This document shows positions 16,308-23,669 of a stretch of 40,900 nt of DNA, in pieces. Source of the DNA: NIOZ-UU13 sp964444135. GTDB lineage: Bacteria; Planctomycetota; Phycisphaerae; Sedimentisphaerales; Anaerobacaceae. The stretch lies in NCBI GenBank assembly GCA_964444135.1, contig CAYUFX010000036.1, positions 1 to 40,900 on the forward strand. The letters are read 5' to 3'. The notes under the pieces were generated by a model. The model had not been told where the DNA came from. It did not search any database and was given only the letters and a program-made list of their open reading frames with translations. The position numbers and the translations under genes were made by a program. Position 1 is the first letter of the stretch. Each line of letters begins with the position of its first letter.

Positions 16308-16643
16308 ATGGGCAGTGGAGCAAATATTGCAGATAGCCAACAGATACTGGAAAGACTTGCTCGTAAAGGCTCCGAGCAGACACAGGAAGTATCCGTTGTC
16401 ACTTCACCCGGGGCCAGAACGGCTGCATGGGCCGTCAAGGTCAAAAGTAATTCGTCGTACAACATCTATAATGTCATCGCAGTAGTTATAGGCGATGCCG
16501 GCTCGATACCTGTTGAAATAGGCGGGCAGACTCAGGCGGTCAACTTAGCTGAATCGTTCCAGCAAGAGGGAACCCTATCGGCGGGGACTTATGCGGTAAT
16601 GTCCAGAGTAGGTGATAAAAACGTATTCCACGTTAAACCGTAA
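16308..16643 (+). CDS. Hypothetical small phage protein
   Basis: A 111-aa protein starting five bases after the hub-like stop. The first 30 residues are helical (ADSQQILERLARKGSEQ). The rest is beta-rich, with KVKSNSSYNIYNVIAVVIGD, PVEIGGQTQAVNLAESFQ and SAGTYAVMSRVGDKNVFHV. It has no signal peptide or membrane segment. I do not recognise the family. Its position suggests a virion or tail accessory protein. Confidence 0.5.
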   Translation: MGSGANIADSQQILERLARKGSEQTQEVSVVTSPGARTAAWAVKVKSNSSYNIYNVIAVVIGDAGSIPVEIGGQTQAVNLAESFQQEGTLSAGTYAVMSRVGDKNVFHVKP

Positions 16644-16680
16644 ATCAATGCCGGATGCTCATCGACAAACGAGGTGCTTG

Positions 16681-16968
16681 GTGACTGAAGTAAATTCCAA
16701 ATCGTGGCAGTTTAATCGGCAGATAAATGTTTCTGTGCTGGTTCAGTTGGTACTTTTGGCCTCTCTGATTGTGGGCAGTTGGGTCAATTTGCAAAGACAG
16801 CTTGATATATTACAACGTGACGTGAATATGCTGCTGCAATGCCAGAAGAATTTTGAGCAAAAGCTCGAATCGCTTTGGAGTAAAAGCATTTCATACGAAT
16901 ACCGACTGCGAACGATTGAGAAAGAAATATCCAAAGCTAATTCAGATTTAGTTGGCGATTCTTTTTAA
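16681..16968 (+). CDS. Small membrane protein with coiled coil, lysis or tail-anchoring candidate
   Basis: A 95-aa protein with one N-terminal membrane helix (VSVLVQLVLLASLIVGSWV) followed by an amphipathic coiled-coil-like segment with Gln/Leu/Lys heptads (LQRQLDILQRDVNML, KNFEQKLESLW, YRLRTIEKEI). This is the general build of spanin or holin-like phage membrane proteins. GAGGTG lies four bases before the GTG at 16681, so I prefer that start; an ATG at 16648 in frame has no such site. The lipoprotein gene follows 23 bp later, and a helix-plus-lipoprotein pair recalls two-component spanins. This is a suggestion only. Confidence 0.55.
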   Translation: MTEVNSKSWQFNRQINVSVLVQLVLLASLIVGSWVNLQRQLDILQRDVNMLLQCQKNFEQKLESLWSKSISYEYRLRTIEKEISKANSDLVGDSF

Positions 16969-16991
16969 TATTACAGAAAAGGTGGGACATT

Positions 16992-17576
16992 ATGAAAAGG
17001 ATTTTGATGATACTTACTCTTCTGTGTTGCTTATCGGCAGGCTGCGATAGTCTGCGTTTTGCACCAACTGAGGCACAAAAGCAGAACGCCTGGCTGCACA
17101 ACCGCACAGCAATAATGGCGGCCGAAACTGCAAAAGTGGAAAATACCTCAGAAAAATTACAGTCGTTAACACAGCTAAGTGAAGTACAAAGTCGAGCATT
17201 CAGTTCCTATTATGGTTTACCCAAAGAATTGCCGCAGGCTGAGACCGCCGAAGATGTCCTTGCCGAATCGAATTGGCAGCTTGCTCATAAAGCTTTGCAG
17301 CAAGGGGCCGAACGGCCTGATGCCTGGGAAGTTGCCGACTCTATACTGGAGTTGGGTATTGGGATTTGTGCGTTGCTTGGTGGAGTTTATGGAACAAGAG
17401 CGGTTGGATTCTTAAGACAAGCAAGGACAAAATCGAAAGCCCTGCAGGAAATTATCACCGGCAACGAACTTTATAAAAAGCACAACGCCTCATCCGCCCC
17501 CGCCTTCAAACAGGCCCACCAAAACCAATCACCCCAAACCCGTCAAATCGTAGCGGAAATGAAAACCAATGCGTAA
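16992..17576 (+). CDS. Phage-cassette lipoprotein with a second membrane segment
   Basis: A 194-aa protein with a signal peptide (MKRILMILTLLCCLSAGC) whose lipobox LSAGC predicts lipidation at C18. A second hydrophobic segment lies at about residues 112-135 (ILELGIGICALLGGVYGTRA). The basic C-terminal tail has QARTKSKALQEI and repeated Gln/His-rich residues. Lipoproteins at the end of phage late operons are often lysis (spanin) subunits, but this one is larger than usual and has an extra hydrophobic stretch. The start is preceded by AAAGGTGGG. The last codon overlaps the following small gene. Confidence 0.6.
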   Translation: MKRILMILTLLCCLSAGCDSLRFAPTEAQKQNAWLHNRTAIMAAETAKVENTSEKLQSLTQLSEVQSRAFSSYYGLPKELPQAETAEDVLAESNWQLAHKALQQGAERPDAWEVADSILELGIGICALLGGVYGTRAVGFLRQARTKSKALQEIITGNELYKKHNASSAPAFKQAHQNQSPQTRQIVAEMKTNA

Positions 17577-17755
17577 TGACATATCAAGTGATTTTTAGAG
17601 ATTCTTCCCCATCATCTAATTCAGGGCTAAAGGTTATTATTCCCGATGAACACTCTGAACCGAGAGGTTCGGGTGCAGATAAGAAACGAAAAACTTCCGA
17701 GCCGGTGGGAATAGGTAAGATTCTGCCGGACGTGATGGCCGATATCAAAAAGTAG
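17576..17755 (+). CDS. Small hypothetical protein translationally coupled to the lipoprotein
   Basis: The ATG at 17576 overlaps the preceding stop as TAATG, a classical coupling arrangement, and gives 59 aa. It starts MTYQVIFRDSSPSSNSG, is hydrophilic, and ends PVGIGKILPDVMADIKK. I recognise no family with confidence. No separate ribosome binding site is visible, so its expression would depend on re-initiation after the lipoprotein. It closes the phage-derived block, and a promoter for the next cellular gene lies about 60 bp downstream. Confidence 0.45.
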   Translation: MTYQVIFRDSSPSSNSGLKVIIPDEHSEPRGSGADKKRKTSEPVGIGKILPDVMADIKK

Positions 17756-17818
17756 ATGCAGTGGTCTTACCCAAATTCCGGTTAAAAATCAGCGAAATTC
17801 AAATCGAGCAGAGAGTCC

Positions 17819-17847
17819 TTGACGCTGGTAAGTGATTCTGGTATTTT
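17819..17847 (+). promoter_or_regulatory. Sigma-70-type promoter upstream of the TIM-barrel gene
   Basis: TTGACG at 17819-17824 and TATTTT at 17842-17847 have a 17-bp spacer. It separates the cellular gene from the phage-derived block. Called on motif and spacing only. Confidence 0.5.
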
Positions 17848-17888
17848 GCGTTCGTATTGAGAACCGAGTTCTTGAAAGAGAGGACATT

Positions 17889-18800
17889 ATGAAACGAAGG
17901 ACATTTCTTGGATTAAGTGCCGGTACCGCCGGCGGTCTCTGCCTGCACGGCTGCACAAGTTTCGATACGATGTTGGAAGGTTCAAAGGAGCCGTTCAAGA
18001 TTTCCCTTGCACAGTGGTCGTGGCACAGAAGGCTTCGCGGTCAACAACAGCCGAAAATGGACAATCTCGATTTCGCCGGCGAGGCTCACCAATTCGGCAT
18101 CGAGGCAGTTGAGTACGTCAATCAGTTCTTTAAGGACAAGGCCAGGGACACAAAGTATCTGGCTGAGATGAAGAAACGCGCAAAAGACAACGGCGTCAAG
18201 TCCGTATTGATTATGTGCGACGGCGAAGGCAACCTCGGAGACCCCGACCCGCAGCGACGTACCCAGGCGGTCGAGAACCACTACAGGTGGCTCGAAGCGG
18301 CCAAGTACCTCGGCTGTCACTCGATACGTGTCAACGCCAGTTCCAGGGGCTCATACGACGAACAGCTTAAATTGGCCGCCGACGGCCTGCAGCGTCTAAG
18401 CGAAAAGGCCATTGAATACAAGCTCAACGTAATTGTAGAAAACCACGGCGGTCTATCGTCCAACAGCCAGTGGCTTACCGGAGTTATCAAAAAGGTCAGC
18501 TTGCCTAATTGCGGGACTCTGCCCGACTTCGGCAATTTTCCGCCGGAAGCCGATAATTACAACTCCGTTAAAATGATGATGCCCTACGCAAAGGCGGTCA
18601 GCGCAAAGAGCTATGACTTCAACGACACCGGCGATGAGACAAAGATTGATTACTACCGAATGATGAAGATTGTCCTTGATGCCGGTTATCACGGCTTTGT
18701 CGGCATCGAGTACGAAGGCGAAAGACTCAGCGAAAACGATGGTATCTTAGCCACAAAACGGCTGCTGGAAAAAATCCAAAAGCTATCTATCAGGGCTTGA
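17889..18800 (+). CDS. Exported sugar phosphate isomerase/epimerase-like TIM-barrel protein
   Basis: A 303-aa protein of the xylose isomerase-like TIM-barrel superfamily. The N-terminus MKRRTFLGLSAGTAGGLCLHGC looks like a Tat-type signal with a possible lipobox cysteine. Barrel features include FGIEAVEYVNQFF, HSIRVNASSRGSY, LNVIVENHGGLSSN with the metal-ligand Glu (VENHGG), GTLPDFGNFP, and a C-terminal YHGFVGIEYEGERL carrying the second Glu. Members isomerise or epimerise sugars with a divalent metal. Planctomycetes often have exported versions with unknown substrates. GAGAGG lies 6 bases before the ATG at 17889; 19 extra codons upstream are not supported. Confidence 0.85.
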   Translation: MKRRTFLGLSAGTAGGLCLHGCTSFDTMLEGSKEPFKISLAQWSWHRRLRGQQQPKMDNLDFAGEAHQFGIEAVEYVNQFFKDKARDTKYLAEMKKRAKDNGVKSVLIMCDGEGNLGDPDPQRRTQAVENHYRWLEAAKYLGCHSIRVNASSRGSYDEQLKLAADGLQRLSEKAIEYKLNVIVENHGGLSSNSQWLTGVIKKVSLPNCGTLPDFGNFPPEADNYNSVKMMMPYAKAVSAKSYDFNDTGDETKIDYYRMMKIVLDAGYHGFVGIEYEGERLSENDGILATKRLLEKIQKLSIRA

Positions 18801-18814
18801 AACGAGCATCGAGT

Positions 18815-19099
18815 ATGATTGTTGGTGTACTAACAGCTCATTTATCTATGCAAGGGATAGCTTCACTCAAAGGGAAAAGAAGCATCGTCAAGAGCCTGAT
18901 TGGACGATTGAAGAGCAGGTTCAATATTTCAATTTCCGAAGTTGACCATCAGGACAGCAAGACCAGTGCTGTCATCGGTATATCAATAATCAGCAACGAC
19001 ACCCACTTCATAGACCGGCAGTTTGACGCCATCATTAATTTTATGCGCAACGATGGCCGATTCTACCTCGGACAAATCCAGCGGGAAACTTTCTCGTAA
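18815..19099 (+). CDS. DUF503 (YlxP-like) family protein
   Basis: A 94-aa protein with the complete DUF503 pattern: MIVGVLTAHLSMQGIASLKG, then KRSIVKSLIGRLKSRFNIS, ISEVDHQDSKTSAVIGISII and a C-terminal FDAIINFMRND. These small ferredoxin-like-fold proteins are often encoded near rbfA/nusA-type translation genes. Their role is not established. I chose the ATG at 18815 where the conserved strand begins; an in-frame TTG at 18797 would overlap the preceding gene. Here it simply follows the TIM-barrel gene by 14 bp and may be co-transcribed. Confidence 0.85.
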   Translation: MIVGVLTAHLSMQGIASLKGKRSIVKSLIGRLKSRFNISISEVDHQDSKTSAVIGISIISNDTHFIDRQFDAIINFMRNDGRFYLGQIQRETFS

Positions 19100-19119
19100 T
19101 CCGAGTATCAAGCATAGAT

Positions 19120-20130
19120 TCAAAGAATCTTATCTACAATAAACCTTGCGCCGAGAAATATATCCACTGTCATTGCCGCATAAAGGACGACCTGTCGCAG
19201 CTGCCGCATTCGCAATCTCGCACGTATCATAAAGAAAATAATCGCAGCCACAATTGCGCCAAGCACATACATTTTCCCGGCTTCGGTAAAGAGTTTTGCG
19301 TATCCTGCCCCCATTCCTAAAAATGTCTGAAAATATTTTGTTGCCAGCAGTAATGTAACAATAGCAAGAGTGCACATAATCGCCACGGCAGCCAGGACCC
19401 ATCCGCGGTCGGCAAATCCGGCCGAGGCGAGTCCCTGCATGCCTTCGCCAACAAGCACCGAACAGCACAACATAGGTATGGTGAACCAGATAATCGGGCT
19501 GACCTCAAAGAAAGATTCGCAAAAGGCCAAAGTCGTCCCGATAGCAAAAATTACTATTACACCAAACCGCCGAGCAACCAGCAACATAGAAAAACCCACA
19601 ATCAACGCCGCCACTGGAATGTGATAAAAGCCGATTAGAGTTGTGTTTTGCTGAGCAGTAATAAGCGGAGCTAACAAGCCGAACAAATCAGCAAGATGCA
19701 ATCTGGCCTGTGTTGAAACCGGGAACAACCGGTAGTGAGCAGATACAAGAAAGAAAAGCACTATTGCCAGAAACGGAAAAACCGCAAGTGGAATCCTTAA
19801 CCATCGCCATTTGGTTTTGGGACCAAACGCAGCAAGGCAAAACAGCCACGGTATAGCCGCCACTAAAAGACCCGCGGTAGGGTGAAATTTTACTAATCCA
19901 AGCGTAAATGGTCCAAAGCCGTAAATAGCCCCTGCAAAAAACGATTCACCAAATCCAGCCACCCACCGCCTGCTGAGCACGTAACAACCCAGAGAAGCAA
20001 CAGGAGCATTCACAACCAAAAGGTATTGCCATCTGACGAAGTTTTTGAAATACGGCTGATACAGATACCCGGCAAAGGCAGCATACATCATCGCTGCTAC
20101 GGCAAACTTGGCATATTTCTTATTTCGCAT
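19120..20130 (-). CDS. Polytopic membrane protein of unknown function
   Basis: A 336-aa, very hydrophobic protein with roughly nine or ten membrane helices, for example YLLVVNAPVASLGCYVL, LLVAAIPWLFCLAAF, PVAALIVGFSMLLVARRF and YVLGAIVAAIIFFMIRA. No transporter signature or catalytic motif is visible. Positive residues cluster between helices (RARLRMRQLR near the C-terminus), consistent with an inner-membrane protein. It is convergent with DUF503 and on the same strand as purM, whose stop lies about 50 bp upstream, so it may be read from the purM transcript. I do not recognise the family. Confidence 0.6.
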   Translation of the reverse strand: MRNKKYAKFAVAAMMYAAFAGYLYQPYFKNFVRWQYLLVVNAPVASLGCYVLSRRWVAGFGESFFAGAIYGFGPFTLGLVKFHPTAGLLVAAIPWLFCLAAFGPKTKWRWLRIPLAVFPFLAIVLFFLVSAHYRLFPVSTQARLHLADLFGLLAPLITAQQNTTLIGFYHIPVAALIVGFSMLLVARRFGVIVIFAIGTTLAFCESFFEVSPIIWFTIPMLCCSVLVGEGMQGLASAGFADRGWVLAAVAIMCTLAIVTLLLATKYFQTFLGMGAGYAKLFTEAGKMYVLGAIVAAIIFFMIRARLRMRQLRQVVLYAAMTVDIFLGARFIVDKIL

Positions 20131-20178
20131 TTCCTGCTTTGTGACACGTGACTCATGGACCGGATCATGAACGACGAC

Positions 20179-21246
20179 TTATTTCAGGACCACTTTGCCC
20201 GTGCCGGTAGTGATTCTGCCTATCTTATAGACCCGCTCGCCGAACCTTGTCAATTTTTTAGCTATTGAATTAGCGAAGTCTTCAGCCACTATCAGCACAA
20301 ACCCTATCCCCATATTAAAGACTTTGAACATTTCCTCTTCTTCGACCGGTCCTGTCTTCTGCAAAAACGTAAATATCTTATGTTTCGGCCAGCTCGATTT
20401 TTTTATAGTCGCATTGCAGTCTTTTGGCAGCACTCGCGGAATATTTCCCAACAGACCCCCACCGGTAATATGTGCCATTCCGTGCACGACTCGTTTGACC
20501 TTATATTGCAACAGCAATTTTATTATCGAGCGAACATAAATTCGCGTCGGCTCCAGCAGCACAACACCCAGCACAGCACTATCGAGCTCACCGAGACAAT
20601 CGGTCATTTTGAGCTTAGCTTTTTTGAAACAGATATTGCGAACCAGCGTATAGCCGTTACTGTGCAGTCCGTTTGAAGCAAGACCCAGAATCACATCACC
20701 TTTTCTTATTTGTTCGCCTGTAATTATTTTTTTCCGCTCGACAATCCCAACGGCAAACCCGGCCATATCGAAATCGCCCGCCGAATAGGTATCCGGCATT
20801 TCAGCGGTCTCCCCACCGATTAGGGCGCAGTTGGCTTCTCGGCAGCCAGCCGCAATACTTTTTACAAGCTCGGCTACTATTTTCGGTTCCAGCTTGTGAA
20901 CCGCCAGATAATCGAGAAAAAACAAAGGCTCGGCGCCCTGCACGAGCATATCATTAACGTTCATCGCAACCAAGTCGATGCCTACGGTATCGAACTTCTT
21001 TATTTTGCCGGCTAACTGGACCTTGCTGCCTACGCCGTCTGTGCAGGCCACAAGGACAGGATTCTTGTAATTTCTTTTGAACAGTCTTTCGTCATAGTCG
21101 AGCCGAAACATCCCCGCGAAGGCATTATGCAATTGAATAACCCGCGGCCCGAATGTGCTGGCGACCGCCGATTGGATTTGCCGAACCATCTCCTCCCCGG
21201 CGTCAATACTAACGCCGGATTGCTCATAAGTTACGTATTTGCTCAT
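20179..21246 (-). CDS. purM: Phosphoribosylformylglycinamidine cyclo-ligase (AIR synthase)
   Basis: A 355-aa PurM, which closes the imidazole ring of 5-aminoimidazole ribonucleotide from FGAM using ATP, the fifth step of de novo purine synthesis. All the expected motifs are present in order: YEQSGVSIDAGEE at the N-terminus, CTDGVGSK, NVNDMLVQGAEPLFFLDY, ALIGGETAEMP, LASNGLHSNGYTLVR, HITGGG and FNMGIGF. The length is normal for the family. It is on the same strand as the NYN gene and purF, and the order purF, NYN, purM suggests a purine block interrupted by the nuclease gene. No clear ribosome binding site precedes the ATG. Confidence 0.95.
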   Translation of the reverse strand: MSKYVTYEQSGVSIDAGEEMVRQIQSAVASTFGPRVIQLHNAFAGMFRLDYDERLFKRNYKNPVLVACTDGVGSKVQLAGKIKKFDTVGIDLVAMNVNDMLVQGAEPLFFLDYLAVHKLEPKIVAELVKSIAAGCREANCALIGGETAEMPDTYSAGDFDMAGFAVGIVERKKIITGEQIRKGDVILGLASNGLHSNGYTLVRNICFKKAKLKMTDCLGELDSAVLGVVLLEPTRIYVRSIIKLLLQYKVKRVVHGMAHITGGGLLGNIPRVLPKDCNATIKKSSWPKHKIFTFLQKTGPVEEEEMFKVFNMGIGFVLIVAEDFANSIAKKLTRFGERVYKIGRITTGTGKVVLK

Positions 21247-21330
21247 CTATTGAAAAATCCAAAATCAAACTCAAAGATTGTTATCACCAACCTACAGCAA
21301 AAAACACTATGTTTTTTATGGCTAATATTG

Positions 21331-21936
21331 TCAACGCCAGGAAGCAGGCCTCTCAATTGTCGTACTTCCTATTTTCATTTTATCAGAAAATTGGCAACGG
21401 TTCAGCATTTTCTCTCGCATAGTAATTGCAAAATCTGCAGCTTTTTCCAAAGAATTATTGTAACGGCGCAGTGGAAACATCACTCCGATTTCTTTGTCGG
21501 GTGCAACTTTGTGAACTGCCTCAATTGCAGGAATTAGGTCGGTATCACCGGAAACGATTACCGCCCGGTCATAAAGGTCATTTATCCCATCACAAACAAT
21601 ATGCAGCGCGATATTAACATCTGTTTGTTTTTCTTCTCGTGTCTTGTAATATCTGCCGCACACATGACATCGTACTTTCTTTTGCATAAAACGACCGAAT
21701 ACGGTATCAACTCCCACTGAGCGAAGGGCTTTGATGTACTGTTTGTGACGGACTACAGAATCTGGTTTCCATTCTACTAGGGTAGTAAAATAAAAAATCC
21801 CTGCAATTTTATCTCCTGACTTTACTACGCCTTCAGCTACTTTTCGATAATCAAGCCATTTATACTTTTGAAATCGCCTTGTATTTAACGAGTAATATAC
21901 GTTAAATCCATCTATGTAAAAGCAATATCGGCTCAT
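21331..21936 (-). CDS. NYN-domain (PIN-like) putative ribonuclease
   Basis: A 201-aa protein of the NYN/LabA-like (DUF88-type) group of the PIN superfamily. The acidic catalytic residues are visible: D9 in CFYIDGFNVYYSL, then KQTDVNIALHIV, and VSGDTDLIPAIEAV. A CxxC pair (RCHVCGRYYK) suggests zinc binding in the middle. NYN proteins act as RNases with Mg2+, and some process RNA. The gene is placed between purF and purM and has its own strong promoter followed by a two-hairpin leader (21968-22014), so its expression is probably independent of purF. No ribosome binding site is seen before the ATG. Confidence 0.85.
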   Translation of the reverse strand: MSRYCFYIDGFNVYYSLNTRRFQKYKWLDYRKVAEGVVKSGDKIAGIFYFTTLVEWKPDSVVRHKQYIKALRSVGVDTVFGRFMQKKVRCHVCGRYYKTREEKQTDVNIALHIVCDGINDLYDRAVIVSGDTDLIPAIEAVHKVAPDKEIGVMFPLRRYNNSLEKAADFAITMREKMLNRCQFSDKMKIGSTTIERPASWR

Positions 21937-21957
21937 CTGGATTAATCCGGAGTGCGC

Positions 21958-22018
21958 AAAAGAAAAGCCCGGACATGTTTCCGTGTCCGGGGGCCTGATG
22001 GTTCTCCCATCAGGGATG
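21958..22018 (-). ncRNA. Candidate small RNA or attenuator leader with two hairpins
   Basis: On the minus strand, transcription from the promoter at 22026-22054 would start near 22018. The RNA then has hairpin 1 (CCTGATGG at 22007-22014, loop of 5, CCATCAGG at 21994-22001) and hairpin 2 (CCCGGACA at 21984-21991, loop of 8, TGTCCGGG at 21968-21975). A CTTTTCTTTT tract follows at once. Promoter, compact structure and terminator fill about 60 nt with almost no slack. It could be a stand-alone sRNA or an attenuator for the NYN gene, which begins about 25 bases further on. I could not match it to a known RNA family. Confidence 0.55.
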
Positions 22019-22025
22019 TAATTAT

Positions 22026-22054
22026 ATTATCATCTGCAATACTCATTTTGTCAA
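22026..22054 (-). promoter_or_regulatory. Strong sigma-70-type promoter upstream of the NYN leader
   Basis: On the minus strand, TTGACA (22049-22054) and GATAAT (22026-22031) have a 17-bp spacer, close to consensus. AT-rich sequence upstream (ATAATTATATAATTATA) could act as an UP element. Confidence 0.75.
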
Positions 22055-22113
22055 GTATAATTATATAATTATAATAGAATTTTAAAGAAAATACGCCCGT
22101 CGTTGAATGGCGG

Positions 22114-23550
22114 TTATTGTTCGTCCTCAAACATTTGCAGTTGATAGTGCTCATGAGCAAATTTGTTGACCGCGATATCCACCGGTATTTTATATTTCCC
22201 GCTCCAGCACGCGGTACAGTAGTGGTCTTCCGGTAATGTTGCGCACTGAAGCATTCCTTCCAGCGACATATAACCGACGCTGTCAACTTCAAGGAATTCT
22301 TTGATTTGTTCCAAATCGCGATTATTTGCCAGCAGCTCTTCTTTGGTTGGAAAATCAATGCCGTAAAAACAGGGAAACCTGATTGGCGGACAGCTCACTC
22401 GCATGTGAATTTGTTCAGCGCCGGCCTGGCGCAATGTTCTGATCTTGCCCCTCGTGGTTGTGCCGCGAACGATTGAGTCGTCAACTATCACAATGCGCTT
22501 TCCACCCACAACCTCTTTTACTACCGCTAATTTGAGTTTTACCTCTAATTCTCTTAATTTCTGCTCCGGCGAAATAAATGTTCTGCCTATGTAATGACTC
22601 CTGACCAGTCCCATATCGAAAGGTATTTTGCTCTGCTCTGCATATCCTATCGCCGCCGATGTCCCCGAGTCCGGCACGGGTATTACCACATCCGCATCGA
22701 CAGGGTGTTCTATCGCTAATTGTCTTCCGAGATTCTTTCTGAACTCGTGCACATTTTCACCGAAAATGGTGCTGTTTTGTTTGGCGAAGTAGATGTGCTC
22801 AAAGATACAGTGAGCCGGTGTAACAGTGCCCGGCGTAACGAAAAATCTGCTGTGCAGACCGTTTTTATCCAATCGAACGATTTCGCCGGGCTCAACTTCA
22901 CGAATGAACTCTGCGTTGATGGCATCAAAGGCGCACGTCTCACTGGCAACTACGTAAGCGCCTTTTTTGGTTTGGCCTATGCACAAAGGCCTGATACCGT
23001 AAGTGTCCCGGGCCGCTTCAATGCGGTCGGCAAACAAAAACAGCAGGCTATATGCTCCCTGAAGATGATTCAGTACATGCGCCAAAGGGTCAGGATTGCT
23101 CACGTGGGTCGGCTTGGCAAGCAAATGAGTAATTATTTCAGTATCACTTGTAGAATTAAATATACTGCCGTATGCCTCATATTCGTCACGCAGAAGTGTT
23201 GCGTTTATAAGGTTGCCGTTATGTGCCACCGCCACCTGCCCGCGGGAGTACTCGGCCACAAGCGGCTGACAATTTATAGCCCTGCTGGAACCTGTCGTTG
23301 AATACCGAACATGGCCGATCGCTATCGGATTAGACAATCTTTTTAAAACATCTCTGCCGGAGCGGAAAACCCTCCTGACCATACCCATACCTGCAAAGCA
23401 ATGGATTGTTTCACCGTCACTGGAAGCAATTCCTGCCGATTCCTGGCCGCGGTGTTGAAGACTGTGCAAGCCGAAGTAGGTTTTATGAACAGCTTCGGCG
23501 TCACCAAAAATGCCAAAAAGACCGCAGTTTTCTTTTTTTTCTGAAGCCAT
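22114..23550 (-). CDS. purF: Amidophosphoribosyltransferase
   Basis: A 478-aa PurF, which makes 5-phosphoribosylamine from PRPP and glutamine, the first committed step of purine synthesis. It has an N-terminal class II glutaminase domain with the nucleophile C9 in NCGLFGIFG, so the first eight residues would be a propeptide to be removed. Further motifs are LQHRGQESAGIAS, GHVRYSTTGSS and AHNGNLINA. The PRPP-binding loop is IVIVDDSIVRGTTT, and the C-terminal half has VRSHYIGRTFISPEQ and RVSCPPIRFPCFYGIDFPT. The length is normal. Downstream genes on this strand are NYN and purM. Two direct repeats at 23556-23588 lie just before the start and may be regulatory. Confidence 0.95.
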   Translation of the reverse strand: MASEKKENCGLFGIFGDAEAVHKTYFGLHSLQHRGQESAGIASSDGETIHCFAGMGMVRRVFRSGRDVLKRLSNPIAIGHVRYSTTGSSRAINCQPLVAEYSRGQVAVAHNGNLINATLLRDEYEAYGSIFNSTSDTEIITHLLAKPTHVSNPDPLAHVLNHLQGAYSLLFLFADRIEAARDTYGIRPLCIGQTKKGAYVVASETCAFDAINAEFIREVEPGEIVRLDKNGLHSRFFVTPGTVTPAHCIFEHIYFAKQNSTIFGENVHEFRKNLGRQLAIEHPVDADVVIPVPDSGTSAAIGYAEQSKIPFDMGLVRSHYIGRTFISPEQKLRELEVKLKLAVVKEVVGGKRIVIVDDSIVRGTTTRGKIRTLRQAGAEQIHMRVSCPPIRFPCFYGIDFPTKEELLANNRDLEQIKEFLEVDSVGYMSLEGMLQCATLPEDHYCTACWSGKYKIPVDIAVNKFAHEHYQLQMFEDEQ

Positions 23551-23555
23551 AAACG

Positions 23556-23588
23556 AATTGTCAATTGTCCATTGCCAATTGTCAATTG
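23556..23588. repeat. Two 12-bp direct repeats upstream of purF
   Basis: AATTGTCAATTG occurs at 23556-23567 and again at 23577-23588, exactly 21 bp apart (two helical turns), 6 bp before the purF start codon. Each unit is itself partly palindromic. On the minus strand each contains TTGACA. They could be an operator or simple repetitive spacer. Confidence 0.45.
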
Positions 23589-23669
23589 AAAACCGCCAAA
23601 TGAGTTGTTTTTTCTAATTCGCTCGGACAAAAATCTCCGCTTTTTGTGTAGTATCACTCCGTAGAATTT

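Noticed and set aside
3145..17888. Attachment sites bounding the phage block
   Set aside because: I compared the two flanks by eye and found no matching direct repeat or tRNA gene that would support an att pair.
21958..22018. Two tandem hairpins as a mini-ykkC-type guanidine riboswitch
   Set aside because: Only one loop contains an ACGG-like sequence and the other loop does not, so the consensus is not met. The U-tract fits a terminator better.
21942..22358. Minus-strand open frame overlapping the purF end and the hairpin leader
   Set aside because: It overlaps purF in another frame and runs through both hairpins; the protein has no recognisable features.
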